In this document: positions 19,401 through 27,459 of the stretch, in pieces | How the letters are laid out: each line of letters opens with the position of its first letter | Position numbering within the stretch: position 1 is the first letter of the stretch | From: Cytophagaceae bacterium | GTDB lineage: Bacteria > Bacteroidota > Bacteroidia > Cytophagales > Cyclobacteriaceae | DNA length: 64,000 bases | Assembly (NCBI GenBank): GCA_006969745.1 | Contig: CP030886.1 | Coordinates: 2,143,234 to 2,207,233, forward strand | Direction of reading: 5' to 3' | Program-made: the position numbers and the translations under genes | Notes under the pieces: generated by a model | What the model saw: only the letters and a program-made list of their open reading frames with translations | What the model was told of the DNA's origin: nothing | The model's database searches: none

Positions 19401-19521
19401 TTACGGTTGCTCCGGGAAGGCCTTCACCGTTCGCATCAGTGATTGTACCTCGGAGAGTTACCTGAGCAGAAATGGAAAACACCATTAACAGCAACATCAG
19501 GCAGGTTAGTATTGGTTTCAT
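16474..19521 (-). CDS. SusC/RagA-type TonB-dependent transporter
   Basis: A 1015-residue outer-membrane beta-barrel. It has a signal peptide (residues 1-19, ending SAQ), a carboxypeptidase-regulatory-like beta sandwich (about 20-100, GTITDANGEGLPGATV), and a plug domain with the SusC signature YVVDGVPL and LKDASATAIYGSRAANGV. A long 22-stranded barrel region follows, ending IIMSGIKIGL. It imports substrate captured by the SusD lipoprotein, with energy from TonB-ExbBD. It is the first gene of a two-gene operon. No sigma/anti-sigma or hybrid sensor gene is adjacent, unlike many polysaccharide utilisation loci. The barrel is fairly short for the family, consistent with a small oligomer or peptide ligand, though this is weak evidence. 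Confidence 0.95.
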   Translation of the reverse strand: MKPILTCLMLLLMVFSISAQVTLRGTITDANGEGLPGATVKVEGTANSTTTDQNGNFTIQLTDGYETLVITADGFQTQKIYLTGQNSMSINMRSSSSSDNVVNMGIGSQSKDELTSSVSSVAAEDVSPAPLINLEQANQGVTAGLFVQNSSGTLGQPTQVRIRGGSSLTASNQPLYVVDGVPLASQNQSNINPSNIESIEILKDASATAIYGSRAANGVIIINTKGGNTGGLQVNVDYQFGVSETPKKLDIQSGDENLLQTFEFILRGFEDLANDLVFNPVIEIDGVTYNQIDRQFLETFYNSGIDSVKFVPSGGVGQTINLNIPGFYDELRTSGSTDWQNEVFRRGTSQRANVDFQGGSEELGYFASVGYTTQEGILIGNKFDRFNGSLSLDSKITDRLSANLNFNYIHTKDNRLPENQDLAFPLQAIVLPASDTYSPSNNFQLDVRSLEYNPLTEVNYSSYIVTNNSIIGSLGLKYQINEKLSADINGGVDISNIESDRFQGSQTQDGAGSGGGRTRTSTEEVTNTIFNGWLTYNDQVRDSDNLSIILGGSYQKSEASFTFNDTFFPTDAGIPGSAFVFLSAYTRITYGLGDQFDFQLSGRMDGSSKFGSSNRFGFFPAVSAGWKIHNASFFDVEPVSSLKLRASFGLVGNTPLDDFAYRQNYFRSSRYGLNATLEPANLANADLKWETTSQLNFGLDFGILNDRVSGSFDYYIKTTSDLLFPVPPPLYTGFSEYLANVAEMKNQGFEINLNTVNIQKADFSWTTDFNISSNKNTIEDLGSLPPLTVGVNAFREGESAGVFYMKKFVGVDPDTGNSLYDDGEGGTTDDWNEAPRMIVGDPNPKLFGGITNSVAYKNFEFSFMFQFVSGVDLYFQTGEFLSNSGILNLGQTQDQMGRWYAPGDVTNIPRLDPTNNFPLQSSRWLSSGDYIRLKNITLTYNFPESMLNSLGGLRNMSVYISASNLLTFTDYIGYDPDVSYFDPLDGIIGQNISRGIDNFNTPQPRIIMSGIKIGL

Positions 19522-19576
19522 AAGGTGGTAGTTGAGTTACGATCTTAAAAATAGCCAGTTTACTTCTTTGAGGACA

Positions 19577-19609
19577 TAAAAAAGGGCAGGAATCGATGAT
19601 TCTGCCCTT
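19577..19609 (-). terminator. Intrinsic terminator after the FtsX-like permease
   Basis: The arms AAGGGCAGGAATC and GATTCTGCCCTT around a short loop form a strong stem at 19582-19609. Six T residues follow on the minus strand. It lies 23 bases after the permease stop and upstream of susC, so it separates the two transcripts. Confidence 0.88.
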
Positions 19610-19631
19610 AGATTCGATTGTATGACTTTAT

Positions 19632-22007
19632 TTACTCATCTCGGAGAGACTCTACGGGATTTTTCATGGCCGAATTCGTGATGCGAATGGATGCAATCGC
19701 AACTGCCAACATGAGTAACCCAAGAAAAGGTACAACTACAGTGAAAACACTGGCAGCCTGGTACACGGAGAAGATGGAAGCCATTAACGCATCTATTGCA
19801 AAATAGCTAAGCGCAGCTCCTATTGCAGATGCAACAAGCAGTAACCAGAAAAATTGATGATTTAAAAGCACCACTATTTGTGCAACGGTAGCTCCCAGGA
19901 CCTTTCTGACTCCTATTTCTTTAATTCGTTTAATTACGTTGAGAGAAACCAGTGTGTACAAGCCAATTGAAGAAAGGACCAATGCAAGTATGCCCAGAAA
20001 CCTAAACATGGTCTCAATATTTTTATTGACATAGTCTGTTCCTGCTAAAGCCTCATCTTGAAACTGAGAGTTAAAAGGAGTATTTGGTGCTACTTCGTAC
20101 CATTTTTCTTCCATCAGATCTCTCAGTTGCGTAGATCCCATGCTGCTTTTGATTACAACAAAGTTCATTTCATCTTTATTCGCCAGACGAAATGCTGCGG
20201 GTTCAACCGGATCGAAAAAACCATACATGTAGAAATCCATTACTACACCCACCACAGACAAACGTGTACTATCATCAATTTGAACAACCTGACCTACAGG
20301 CTCATTCCAACCCATTTCTTTGACCAGCGACTCGTTGACCAAAATGGAGTTTTCACGATCAAAATCTGCCAACTGCGAATCAAAGTATCTTCCCTCCAGG
20401 ACGTTTAAATCCATAATTTCTTTGTAGCCAAGTGAGAAATTCATCATGTTGGCTTCTGCTTCCTTTTCTCCCGCTCTCAACGTTCTACTATATGTCCACC
20501 AACCGATGTGATGTGTGGTGCCATCAACCATTTCTAGTTCCGGTATTTGACTCACCAGGTTGAAATATCGCTCATACTCTGATTGACTTTCAACTCTGAC
20601 GGCTAGAATATTATCTTTTCTAAAACCTACATCCATTTCAGATTGATACTCAGCATTACTGCCAAATGCCAGTGAGGATATCAGAGCGATAATGGTGAAA
20701 AGGTATTGGAAGCCCAGTAGTGACTTTGAAAACCAGTTTGTTCCACCAAGAGATAAATTGCCTCTCAAAATTTTTACAGGCTGATAGCTACTAATGTATA
20801 TGGAAGGATAGGCTCCGGCTACTATAGACGTAAAAACCAGCAGGCCAATCAGGAAATAAAAAATCTCCGGGTTGGCCATGAAGTCAAGCTCGAGATTAAT
20901 AAAATCCCACATGGCACTATATGCAGGCACCAAAAAAGATGCGATACCTAGTGCAACCAGCAAGCCACCAAATGAAAGAATGAGATTTTCTCCCATAAAC
21001 TGGAAAATCAGTTGCTTACGATCGCTGCCCATTACTTTCCGTATTCCGATTTCTTTAAGTCGCTTGCTCGAAATGGCAATGCTTGTGTTTGTGAAATTGA
21101 AGCAGGCTATGAGCAACATCAATCCGGCCATTATTAAAGGAGTAATTACAGCTGGTGTTGGTGGGGGTTCGCTTAGCCAGTTGGATCTGATCTCCATCGA
21201 ATTTTGCCCTAAATTCGTAAGCTGCTCCAGGTAATAACTGCTGATTTGAAAATCGTCTCTAGCCTCATTTTGAATTTCGATATAATTCTCATTGATATTA
21301 TCCAATAGATTCTTGGGGTAGTTAGTCCCTTCGGTCATTACGAACGTGCCTGACACAAAACGTGTCCAGTCGTTTTGCTCAAGTTCTCTGATCTTTATGT
21401 AATTGTCCCAGTGGGTAATAGCGCTAAAATGAATGGAAGAATTCATTGGAATTTCCTCTATGACACCTCCAACCGTCATTGAAAGTGGAGTTCCATCTTC
21501 TTTTATGATGGTGATAAGTTCTCCGGTTGGATCCATATCTCCGAAGTAAACATTGGCGGTATTCTCGCTCAAAATGATTTTACTTTGATCAAATAGTGCT
21601 TCCTTGTTCCCATATTTAAATGGAAAGGTGAACATGTCGAAGAAATCATTTTCGGCAAACCCGATTCGCTGATTGAAGACTTTGAGATCTCTTTTAAGAA
21701 CCAAACCATTGTCCACATATCTGGAGTAATGGCTAACTCCCGCAATCTCACCCTTTAGTTGCTCGCCTAGCGGAAGGGGCGTAATACCATAAGGTACATT
21801 TCGATCTTGAACCGATTTGTTGATGTGGACTTTATAGATCCGCTCATGATTTACATGATTCTTATCATAGTCTGCAGCAAATTTCCAGTTGAGATAACCG
21901 ACTATGCAGCATGCCAGTGATAATCCTAAACCAATCAGATTGATAAAGACGTAGGACTTGTTTCTAAGAAAATTACGGATTGTGATCTTGAAGAAATTCT
22001 TGAACAT
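19632..22007 (-). CDS. MacB/FtsX-like ABC permease
   Basis: A 791-residue integral membrane protein with the duplicated layout of Bacteroidota FtsX-like permeases: an N-terminal membrane helix (about 20-40), a MacB-type periplasmic domain, three helices with the cytoplasmic motif RLKEIGIRKVMGS, a second periplasmic domain, and three C-terminal helices with RIKEIGVRKVLGA. These proteins pair with a MacB/LolD-type ATPase and work by mechanotransmission, exporting peptides, lipoproteins or antibiotics. No ATPase gene is near. Unlike the two permeases at 56149 and 59592 it has no N-terminal permease-prefix domain and no PadR partner. Confidence 0.88.
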   Translation of the reverse strand: MFKNFFKITIRNFLRNKSYVFINLIGLGLSLACCIVGYLNWKFAADYDKNHVNHERIYKVHINKSVQDRNVPYGITPLPLGEQLKGEIAGVSHYSRYVDNGLVLKRDLKVFNQRIGFAENDFFDMFTFPFKYGNKEALFDQSKIILSENTANVYFGDMDPTGELITIIKEDGTPLSMTVGGVIEEIPMNSSIHFSAITHWDNYIKIRELEQNDWTRFVSGTFVMTEGTNYPKNLLDNINENYIEIQNEARDDFQISSYYLEQLTNLGQNSMEIRSNWLSEPPPTPAVITPLIMAGLMLLIACFNFTNTSIAISSKRLKEIGIRKVMGSDRKQLIFQFMGENLILSFGGLLVALGIASFLVPAYSAMWDFINLELDFMANPEIFYFLIGLLVFTSIVAGAYPSIYISSYQPVKILRGNLSLGGTNWFSKSLLGFQYLFTIIALISSLAFGSNAEYQSEMDVGFRKDNILAVRVESQSEYERYFNLVSQIPELEMVDGTTHHIGWWTYSRTLRAGEKEAEANMMNFSLGYKEIMDLNVLEGRYFDSQLADFDRENSILVNESLVKEMGWNEPVGQVVQIDDSTRLSVVGVVMDFYMYGFFDPVEPAAFRLANKDEMNFVVIKSSMGSTQLRDLMEEKWYEVAPNTPFNSQFQDEALAGTDYVNKNIETMFRFLGILALVLSSIGLYTLVSLNVIKRIKEIGVRKVLGATVAQIVVLLNHQFFWLLLVASAIGAALSYFAIDALMASIFSVYQAASVFTVVVPFLGLLMLAVAIASIRITNSAMKNPVESLRDE

Positions 22008-22094
22008 AGTATTATGGTTAGTGATTCAAAAGCAGAACTAAGAACATGCCAATTGATGTAAATAATTAACTATCAATTACTTATACATCAAAGT

Positions 22095-22114
22095 AATCGA
22101 TATAACGTTCGATT
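22095..22114. promoter_or_regulatory. Inverted repeat upstream of the FtsX-like permease
   Basis: AATCGA and TCGATT are separated by eight bases, in the 180-bp gap between the DoxX-like gene and the permease gene, about 90 bases before the permease ATG. The gap holds no convincing open frame. The dyad could be an operator, but it is short and the region is AT-rich. Confidence 0.25.
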
Positions 22115-22187
22115 ATGTACACCTATATGATCACTTTAGTAAATGATCTTCTACATAATAGATTGTAAAAATGCCGATAGGTTGCTT

Positions 22188-22535
22188 TTAGGTGAAAGTA
22201 TAAGCCCACCAGATAAGCAAAAACTGCATGGGCAGGCGAAGCGCGAGTACCAAAACCATCTTCTTTCTTTTCACGCCTTTCATAAAGTGGTAAATGTTGG
22301 CAGGGAAAACTGCAATTAGCAGTAAAATTACTCCCCACGCTGCAAGAGAGGTATATGCCGGTATTAATAGTAGGATGCCCAGGATGATCTCCGCAATTCC
22401 ACTTAGCCAATTGATTAGTTTACGATTTGAAAAGAACGGAGGAATAATTTTCTCGTAGAAACGCGGCATGATGAAGTGATTGATCCCGGCGATTATATAA
22501 AGAATAGCCATGATCCAAAGGCTGATTTTTTCCAT
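22188..22535 (-). CDS. DoxX-like four-helix membrane protein
   Basis: A 115-residue protein with four predicted membrane helices and the GINHFIMP segment after the first helix, followed by WLSGIAEIILGILLL, matching DoxX/DoxD-like inner-membrane proteins. Members of the broad family are loosely linked to thiosulfate oxidation or redox homeostasis, but small homologues like this have no assigned role. It is probably monocistronic: 180 bp separate it from the permease downstream, and the upstream neighbour is divergent. Confidence 0.75.
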   Translation of the reverse strand: MEKISLWIMAILYIIAGINHFIMPRFYEKIIPPFFSNRKLINWLSGIAEIILGILLLIPAYTSLAAWGVILLLIAVFPANIYHFMKGVKRKKMVLVLALRLPMQFLLIWWAYTFT

Positions 22536-22628
22536 GTTGATGCATATTACAGATAATTGACGGAATCGTCTTCATTCTCTGTGTCTGTAGTTGTAATTAG
22601 TCTTTGATATTTTTGCGAAAAAAAATTA

Positions 22629-23477
22629 ATGAAAAAGTTAATATTCTCACTTTTTATTCTTGGATTCATAGTCGCGTGTGGAGATAAGAACAAAGACTAC
22701 CTGGTCAAGATCAAAACAGAATATGGTGATATGACCGTAGTTCTTTATGATGAAACGCCTCTTCATAAAAAGAATTTTCTTGAATTGGCAAAGTCAGGAG
22801 CTTACGATAGTACTAATTTCCATAGGATAATGGAGGACTTCATGATTCAGGGAGGGAATGTTGCCCAAAGTGGAGATTCAGAAGGTGCACAAGAGCGTAT
22901 TCCAGCTGAGTTTGTAGAGGGATACTATCATACGAAAGGTGCGTTGGCAGCAGCACGACAACCGGACAATGTAAATCCTGAAAAAGGATCATCATCATCT
23001 CAATTTTATATCGTTGATGGGATGTCGTGGGAAATGATGTCAACAGATGTAAGGCTGCTAAACCAAAAACTAAGTGAAATACTTCAAGATACTGCATACA
23101 GTGACCTTTTAAAGCAATTTCAGGATTTGGCAAGAAAAAGAGACAACAAAGGCATGACAGAATTAGCACTTGCCAACAAAGATCTTGTCGAAGAAAAATA
23201 CGGCATTGATTTGACTGTTGATACCTCTACATATCCTGAGGCCTACCAAGGTGTGGGGGGCTCTTCATTTTTGGATGGGGAGTATACCGTTTTCGGAAAA
23301 GTAATCGATGGCATAGAGGTCATTGATAAAATTGCTGCAGTTGATGTCACACGAAATCCTGTCACAGGAGAAAATTCTACTCCAGTGGAGCCCGTGTACG
23401 TGACCATGGAGGTGATCGAAATGAGTAAAAAGAAAATCACTGAGACCTACGGATACGACTATCCTGAATCTGAATAA
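22629..23477 (+). CDS. Cyclophilin-type peptidyl-prolyl isomerase lipoprotein
   Basis: A 282-residue protein with a lipoprotein signal peptide (IVAC lipobox, cysteine 17) and a cyclophilin domain: KTEYGDMTVVLYDETP, catalytic arginine in NFHRIMEDFMIQGGN, and SSSSQFYIVDG. Cyclophilins catalyse proline cis-trans isomerisation; here it would assist folding in the periplasm or at the outer membrane. The domain is split by an insertion of about 65 residues rich in charged residues (about 140-205) before the final FGKVIDGIEVIDKI strand. The stop codon overlaps the next start (TAATG), so it is the first gene of a three-gene operon. Confidence 0.9.
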   Translation: MKKLIFSLFILGFIVACGDKNKDYLVKIKTEYGDMTVVLYDETPLHKKNFLELAKSGAYDSTNFHRIMEDFMIQGGNVAQSGDSEGAQERIPAEFVEGYYHTKGALAAARQPDNVNPEKGSSSSQFYIVDGMSWEMMSTDVRLLNQKLSEILQDTAYSDLLKQFQDLARKRDNKGMTELALANKDLVEEKYGIDLTVDTSTYPEAYQGVGGSSFLDGEYTVFGKVIDGIEVIDKIAAVDVTRNPVTGENSTPVEPVYVTMEVIEMSKKKITETYGYDYPESE

Positions 23478-24379
23478 TGAGAAGTATTCTCATAACCGGC
23501 GCAAATGGACTTTTGGGACAAAAACTAGTCAGTTTGTACAATGATCGTGATGATATTGAGGTCATTGCTACTGGCAAGGGGGAGAATCGAAATGCACCAG
23601 GAAAGTATGCTTACCAAGAACTGAATATTACTTCTCCCGATGATGTAAATAAGATTGTTCAAGAATATCGTCCGGATGTTATTATAAACACTGCGGCGAT
23701 GACACATGTAGATCAGTGTGAACTTGATCCTGAGAATTGTCAGAAGCTGAATGTAGATGCCGTCTCCAACTTGATTGATGCTTGCAAAGAATCCGGTTCT
23801 TTCCTTTTACAATTATCTACTGATTTTATTTTTGATGGGAAGGCCGGACCATATAGAGAGGATGATGTACCCAATCCGCTTAGCAAGTACGCTGAGAGCA
23901 AACTTGAATCAGAGCAGCTTGTAGCTAAAAGTGGCATCAAGCATGCGATAGTACGAACAATGCTTGTCTATGGTATAGTACACGATATGAGTCGGTCAAA
24001 TATTATACTCTGGGTCAAAAAGAGCCTTGAGGAAAAGAAGCATATAAAAGTTGTAAATGATCAATGGCGTACTCCTACTTTGGCGGAAGACCTTGCAAAA
24101 GGTTGTGCATTAATTGCTGACAAGCAAATAGAAGGAGTATTTAATATCTCAGGAAAGGATTTACTAACGCCCTATGACATGGCTCTTGCAACAGCAGATT
24201 TTTTTGAGCTTGATAAGTCTTTAATTGAAGAAGTAGACGGCTCCATTTTCACCCAACCTGCCAGGCGTCCTGCAAAAACGGGATTTATTTTAGATAAAGC
24301 AAGGAGGGAATTGGGTTATGAACCTGTTAGCTTTGTGGAAGGATTAGCCATTTTAAAAGGACAATTAGCCAATGTTTGA
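23477..24379 (+). CDS. RmlD-like sugar-nucleotide reductase (extended SDR)
   Basis: A 300-residue NAD(P)-dependent reductase. The Rossmann motif is GANGLLGQK (residues 7-15). The active site has STDFIFDG, the acid/proline stretch PNPLSKYAESK with the catalytic Tyr-Lys pair, and a GVFNISG segment before the C-terminal substrate region. The closest named family is dTDP-4-dehydrorhamnose reductase, the last step of dTDP-rhamnose synthesis. None of the other rhamnose genes (rmlA, rmlB, rmlC) is nearby, so another substrate is possible. It overlaps both neighbours: one base with the cyclophilin gene and eight bases with the ATP-grasp gene. Confidence 0.82.
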   Translation: MRSILITGANGLLGQKLVSLYNDRDDIEVIATGKGENRNAPGKYAYQELNITSPDDVNKIVQEYRPDVIINTAAMTHVDQCELDPENCQKLNVDAVSNLIDACKESGSFLLQLSTDFIFDGKAGPYREDDVPNPLSKYAESKLESEQLVAKSGIKHAIVRTMLVYGIVHDMSRSNIILWVKKSLEEKKHIKVVNDQWRTPTLAEDLAKGCALIADKQIEGVFNISGKDLLTPYDMALATADFFELDKSLIEEVDGSIFTQPARRPAKTGFILDKARRELGYEPVSFVEGLAILKGQLANV

Positions 24380-25262
24380 TGTTGTCATCCTAACAGACGA
24401 GCGGTTTATTAACCCAAAGAAGCGAACAGATTACGTAGATAATGTGATCATAGAAGATGGCTTGGTAATGGAGGCATTGAACGCGCTGGGACTTCAAACT
24501 AAAAAAGTGGCTTGGTCTGACCCTTCTTTCAACTGGTCTCAAACCAGGGTTGCACTATTTAGAACTACCTGGGATTATGCAGAAAAATTCACTGAATTCA
24601 GTGATTGGCTAATGCAGGTATCCATGAAAACCAAATTGGTAAATGATTACGAAACAGTCATATGGAATCTCGATAAACATTACATGGAAGATCTGCAAAA
24701 TGCAGGCGTAAATATTGTAGAGACTTATTTTATTGAACCCGGAGACGAGCGATCCCTTCAAGACATTCATGCTGAACTAGGGTGGGAAAATACGGTATTA
24801 AAACCCTCAATATCAGCCGCGGCAAAAGACACCTTCAAAATAACCATGGAGAACAGGCCTGGCTTGGAGAAACTATACAAAGAACTCATCAAAGATGAAT
24901 CCATGATGCTCCAACCTTTCCAAAATAGTGTGATTGAAAGGGGGGAAATTTCCCTTATGCTCATCGGGGGCACCTATACACATGCTGTTTTAAAAGTTGC
25001 AAAACCAGGAGATTTCAGAGTTCAAGATGACTTTGGTGGTACAGTTGAAGATTACAAACCTAATCAAGCAGAGATTGATCTGGCGGTAGCTGCTGTAGCT
25101 GCATGCGAAATCAAACCGCTGTATGCACGGGTTGATATCGTAAACGACAACAATGGGAATCCTGCTGTATCAGAATTGGAGCTTGTGGAACCTGAAATGT
25201 GGTTTCGGCTCAATGAAAAAGCGGCAGGTATGCTGGCCGGTGAGATCAAAAAATTGTTTTAA
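24372..25262 (+). CDS. ATP-grasp ligase of the RimK/DcsG type
   Basis: A 296-residue protein with the ATP-grasp fold: a pre-ATP-grasp domain (about 1-110, with FRTTWDYAEKF), then lysine in VLKPSISAAA for ATP, ERGEISLMLIGG, and the metal-binding carboxylates in YARVDIV and ELELVEPEMWF. Members join a carboxylate to an amine through an acyl-phosphate, as in glutathione or D-cycloserine synthesis. The substrate is unknown. It is the last gene of the operon with the cyclophilin and the RmlD-like reductase. Its 3' end overlaps the convergent pxpC by 17 bases. Confidence 0.8.
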   Translation: MFDVVILTDERFINPKKRTDYVDNVIIEDGLVMEALNALGLQTKKVAWSDPSFNWSQTRVALFRTTWDYAEKFTEFSDWLMQVSMKTKLVNDYETVIWNLDKHYMEDLQNAGVNIVETYFIEPGDERSLQDIHAELGWENTVLKPSISAAAKDTFKITMENRPGLEKLYKELIKDESMMLQPFQNSVIERGEISLMLIGGTYTHAVLKVAKPGDFRVQDDFGGTVEDYKPNQAEIDLAVAAVAACEIKPLYARVDIVNDNNGNPAVSELELVEPEMWFRLNEKAAGMLAGEIKKLF

Positions 25263-26073
25263 AAAGCACCTGATTATTTTGGCGGACTTGAGCCAATTTC
25301 CCCAAATCCTCATCCAATACTTTTCCGATTCTTGGATAGCCGCCAGTAGTTTGACAGTCATTCATTAGGACAATTGGTTGCCCGTTGGCAGGTAATTGAA
25401 CAGTGCCAGGAATCACTGCGGAAGAAGCTATTTCCCTGTAGTCACAATCGAGCGTTCCATTGAGGCGAATTCCCATTCTATTGCTGGAAGAGTCTATAGA
25501 AAAGCTCTTGTCTGGCGATTCTTTCAGCAAGTCCCATTCAGGTCCTTTCATCATTCGGATAGTGGTGCTGCTTTCGATACGACTTGGCACACCTATATAG
25601 CTTCCCTTACCATTTGATCTATCGGATTCAATGACATCTCCAGTCTGAAGGTTTTTACCGGCTATTCCACCAAATCCCGCAAGCGAATGGGTAGATACGC
25701 TACCAAAATCTTCCCTGGCTTTTATTTTACCACTGATAGCCACATAGGCATATACGCGATCAGGAGGATCTATTTGTAGTATATCCCCAACCTCTAAATG
25801 ATTGTTTTCTAACGAATTTTTCTCCCCATTGATGCTAACACCGGCGCCAACAACAACAATGTCGGACGACTCCAACGCTTCAAGCTTCATTCCCATCATG
25901 GCGATTTCAACAACTGGAGAGTCATCCGCATTTCCGACCATTCGATTAGCGGAGATCATCGATTCCTTATCCATAGCTCCAGATTGAGGAATACCAAACT
26001 TTCGATACCCGAATCTCCCAAAATCCTGGATGCTCGACATTGGGCCTGTATGTACCACTCTCAGTTTTCCCAT
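25246..26073 (-). CDS. pxpC: 5-oxoprolinase subunit PxpC
   Basis: A 275-residue protein of the biotin-dependent carboxyltransferase-like (KipA/YbgK, AHS2) family. Subunits B and C activate 5-oxoproline with ATP so that PxpA can hydrolyse it to glutamate. Family features seen are the N-terminal HTGPMSSIQDFGRFGYRKFG, the PQSGAMD loop and the C-terminal NDCQTTGGYPRIGKV. It is somewhat shorter than E. coli PxpC, which has about 310 residues. It overlaps pxpB by 13 bases and is the last gene of the operon. Confidence 0.93.
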   Translation of the reverse strand: MGKLRVVHTGPMSSIQDFGRFGYRKFGIPQSGAMDKESMISANRMVGNADDSPVVEIAMMGMKLEALESSDIVVVGAGVSINGEKNSLENNHLEVGDILQIDPPDRVYAYVAISGKIKAREDFGSVSTHSLAGFGGIAGKNLQTGDVIESDRSNGKGSYIGVPSRIESSTTIRMMKGPEWDLLKESPDKSFSIDSSSNRMGIRLNGTLDCDYREIASSAVIPGTVQLPANGQPIVLMNDCQTTGGYPRIGKVLDEDLGKLAQVRQNNQVLFKTIF

Positions 26074-26750
26074 GATACAAACTCTTCTTTAGTGATTCGA
26101 TAAAAACAGTATTTCGTTCCAACATCGATCAGCATAGGTTTTGGCCTGCCTGCATCAAAAATTTTGGAAGGTGTTCGTCCGATAATGTTCCAACCGCCGG
26201 GACTAGCTAATGAATATATACCTGTCTGATTTCCAGCTATCCCGACTGATCCGGCAGGGATGTTGGTACGAGGATTTTCAAGGCGAGGGCATGCGAGCTT
26301 TTCATCCAATCCATCCGCATAAATGAATCCAGGTGTAAACCCAATGAAAAGCGAGCGGTAGACACCGGCTAAGTGTAATTCAATTAGCTTTTCATTAGAA
26401 ATTTTGGCTTTGAAGCCAATGCGATCAATATCCAAACCTAACTCATAACATATTGGGAGTTTGAGTATTTCATTCGAGAATTTGGGTTCAAATCCTTTAG
26501 TCTTCGACTTTGCTAGAACTGCGGAAAGTTCATCAATCGATAGGTGGGTAAATACGGCGATTGAGTTATATGCTGGAACGATATCGTCAAGTTTGTCTCC
26601 AAGTATTTCAACTATTGCATGACTGCTTTGATGTATTACTTCAATATCTTCTGAGCGATCGCACTTCAAGAGGATGACCTTTTCACCCAATAGCGAAATG
26701 GTCCATGGGATATTATTAAACTGCAGTGATTTGAATACTTTTTCGGACAA
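26061..26750 (-). CDS. pxpB: 5-oxoprolinase subunit PxpB
   Basis: A 229-residue KipI/YbgJ (AHS1) family protein. The segments GFTPGFIYADGLDEKLACPRL and PAGSVGIAGNQTGIYSLASPGGW are the hallmark of this subunit. With PxpC it forms the ATP-using part of prokaryotic 5-oxoprolinase. In Bacillus subtilis the homologue KipI also inhibits a sporulation kinase, a role not expected here. The start used overlaps the end of pxpA by 35 bases; no better in-frame start lies closer to the conserved part. Confidence 0.92.
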   Translation of the reverse strand: MSEKVFKSLQFNNIPWTISLLGEKVILLKCDRSEDIEVIHQSSHAIVEILGDKLDDIVPAYNSIAVFTHLSIDELSAVLAKSKTKGFEPKFSNEILKLPICYELGLDIDRIGFKAKISNEKLIELHLAGVYRSLFIGFTPGFIYADGLDEKLACPRLENPRTNIPAGSVGIAGNQTGIYSLASPGGWNIIGRTPSKIFDAGRPKPMLIDVGTKYCFYRITKEEFVSWEN

Positions 26751-27459
26751 GGTGTTCGTAAATTTCTTTGGCTAAAGTTACGGCACCTGCAGTATCTCCG
26801 TGCAGGCAAATCGATTGAACCTGAAGATTCAGCCAATCATTTGCAAGGACGCGATTGTTAATCACTAATTCCTCTACCTGGTCAATTACTTGTTGAGGCT
26901 TAAGTACTGAGCCGTCCTTTGTTCGAGATCTCAATGATCCATCATCTTCGTATTTCCTGTCGGCAAATCCTTCTGAAATGAAAGGATGCATGTGCTTTTG
27001 GGCCACAAACTCTGCTTTTGAATTGGCGAGACCCATCCAATAGACATTTGGTGCCACCTCCTTTATTACACTCAGGATGAGTTCAGCTATAAATGAATCA
27101 GCTGCTGCATGATTGTAAAGTGCCCCATGAGGTTTGATATGGTGTAGATCTACATTTTCTTCATGGCAAATTCGCTGTACTAACTCAATTTGCTCAGAAA
27201 TGCTGTCTGCCAGCTGCTGGGGTTGTATTTGAATAATTTTTCTTCCAAAATTTTCTCGATCAGGATATGAAGGATGGGCACCGACCGCCACCTGATATTT
27301 CTTAGCAAGTAAGACGGTGTTTCTTACCGATGCGGCATCACCAATATGCCCTCCGCAAGCAATGTTGCATGAAGAGATATAAGGCATGATTTTCTCATCC
27401 AAGTCACTATTTGGATGTTCTCCGAGATCCGCATTTAGATCGATTGCTGTTGGCATCAA
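26716..27459 (-). CDS. pxpA: 5-oxoprolinase subunit PxpA (LamB/YcsF family)
   Basis: A 247-residue TIM-barrel-like protein of the LamB/YcsF family, the hydrolytic subunit of 5-oxoprolinase. It begins with DLNADLGE and has the family motifs SCNIACGGHIGD, GAHPSYPDRENFGR and HIKPHGALYN, and the C-terminal CLHGDTAGA. The complex converts 5-oxoproline (pyroglutamate), a damage product of glutamine and glutamate, to glutamate. Its ATG overlaps the stop of the NRAMP-type transporter gene by four bases, so the two are translationally coupled. Confidence 0.94.
   Translation of the reverse strand: MMPTAIDLNADLGEHPNSDLDEKIMPYISSCNIACGGHIGDAASVRNTVLLAKKYQVAVGAHPSYPDRENFGRKIIQIQPQQLADSISEQIELVQRICHEENVDLHHIKPHGALYNHAAADSFIAELILSVIKEVAPNVYWMGLANSKAEFVAQKHMHPFISEGFADRKYEDDGSLRSRTKDGSVLKPQQVIDQVEELVINNRVLANDWLNLQVQSICLHGDTAGAVTLAKEIYEHLVRKSIQITAV

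Noticed and set aside
22123..22410. Minus-strand open frame of 95 codons overlapping the DoxX-like gene
   Set aside because: It is an alternative frame of the DoxX-like gene with no family match and an atypical composition.
22608..22615. TATTTTTG as a promoter of the cyclophilin gene
   Set aside because: The -7 match is exact but no -33 TTG at suitable spacing is present and the leader would be only about seven bases.
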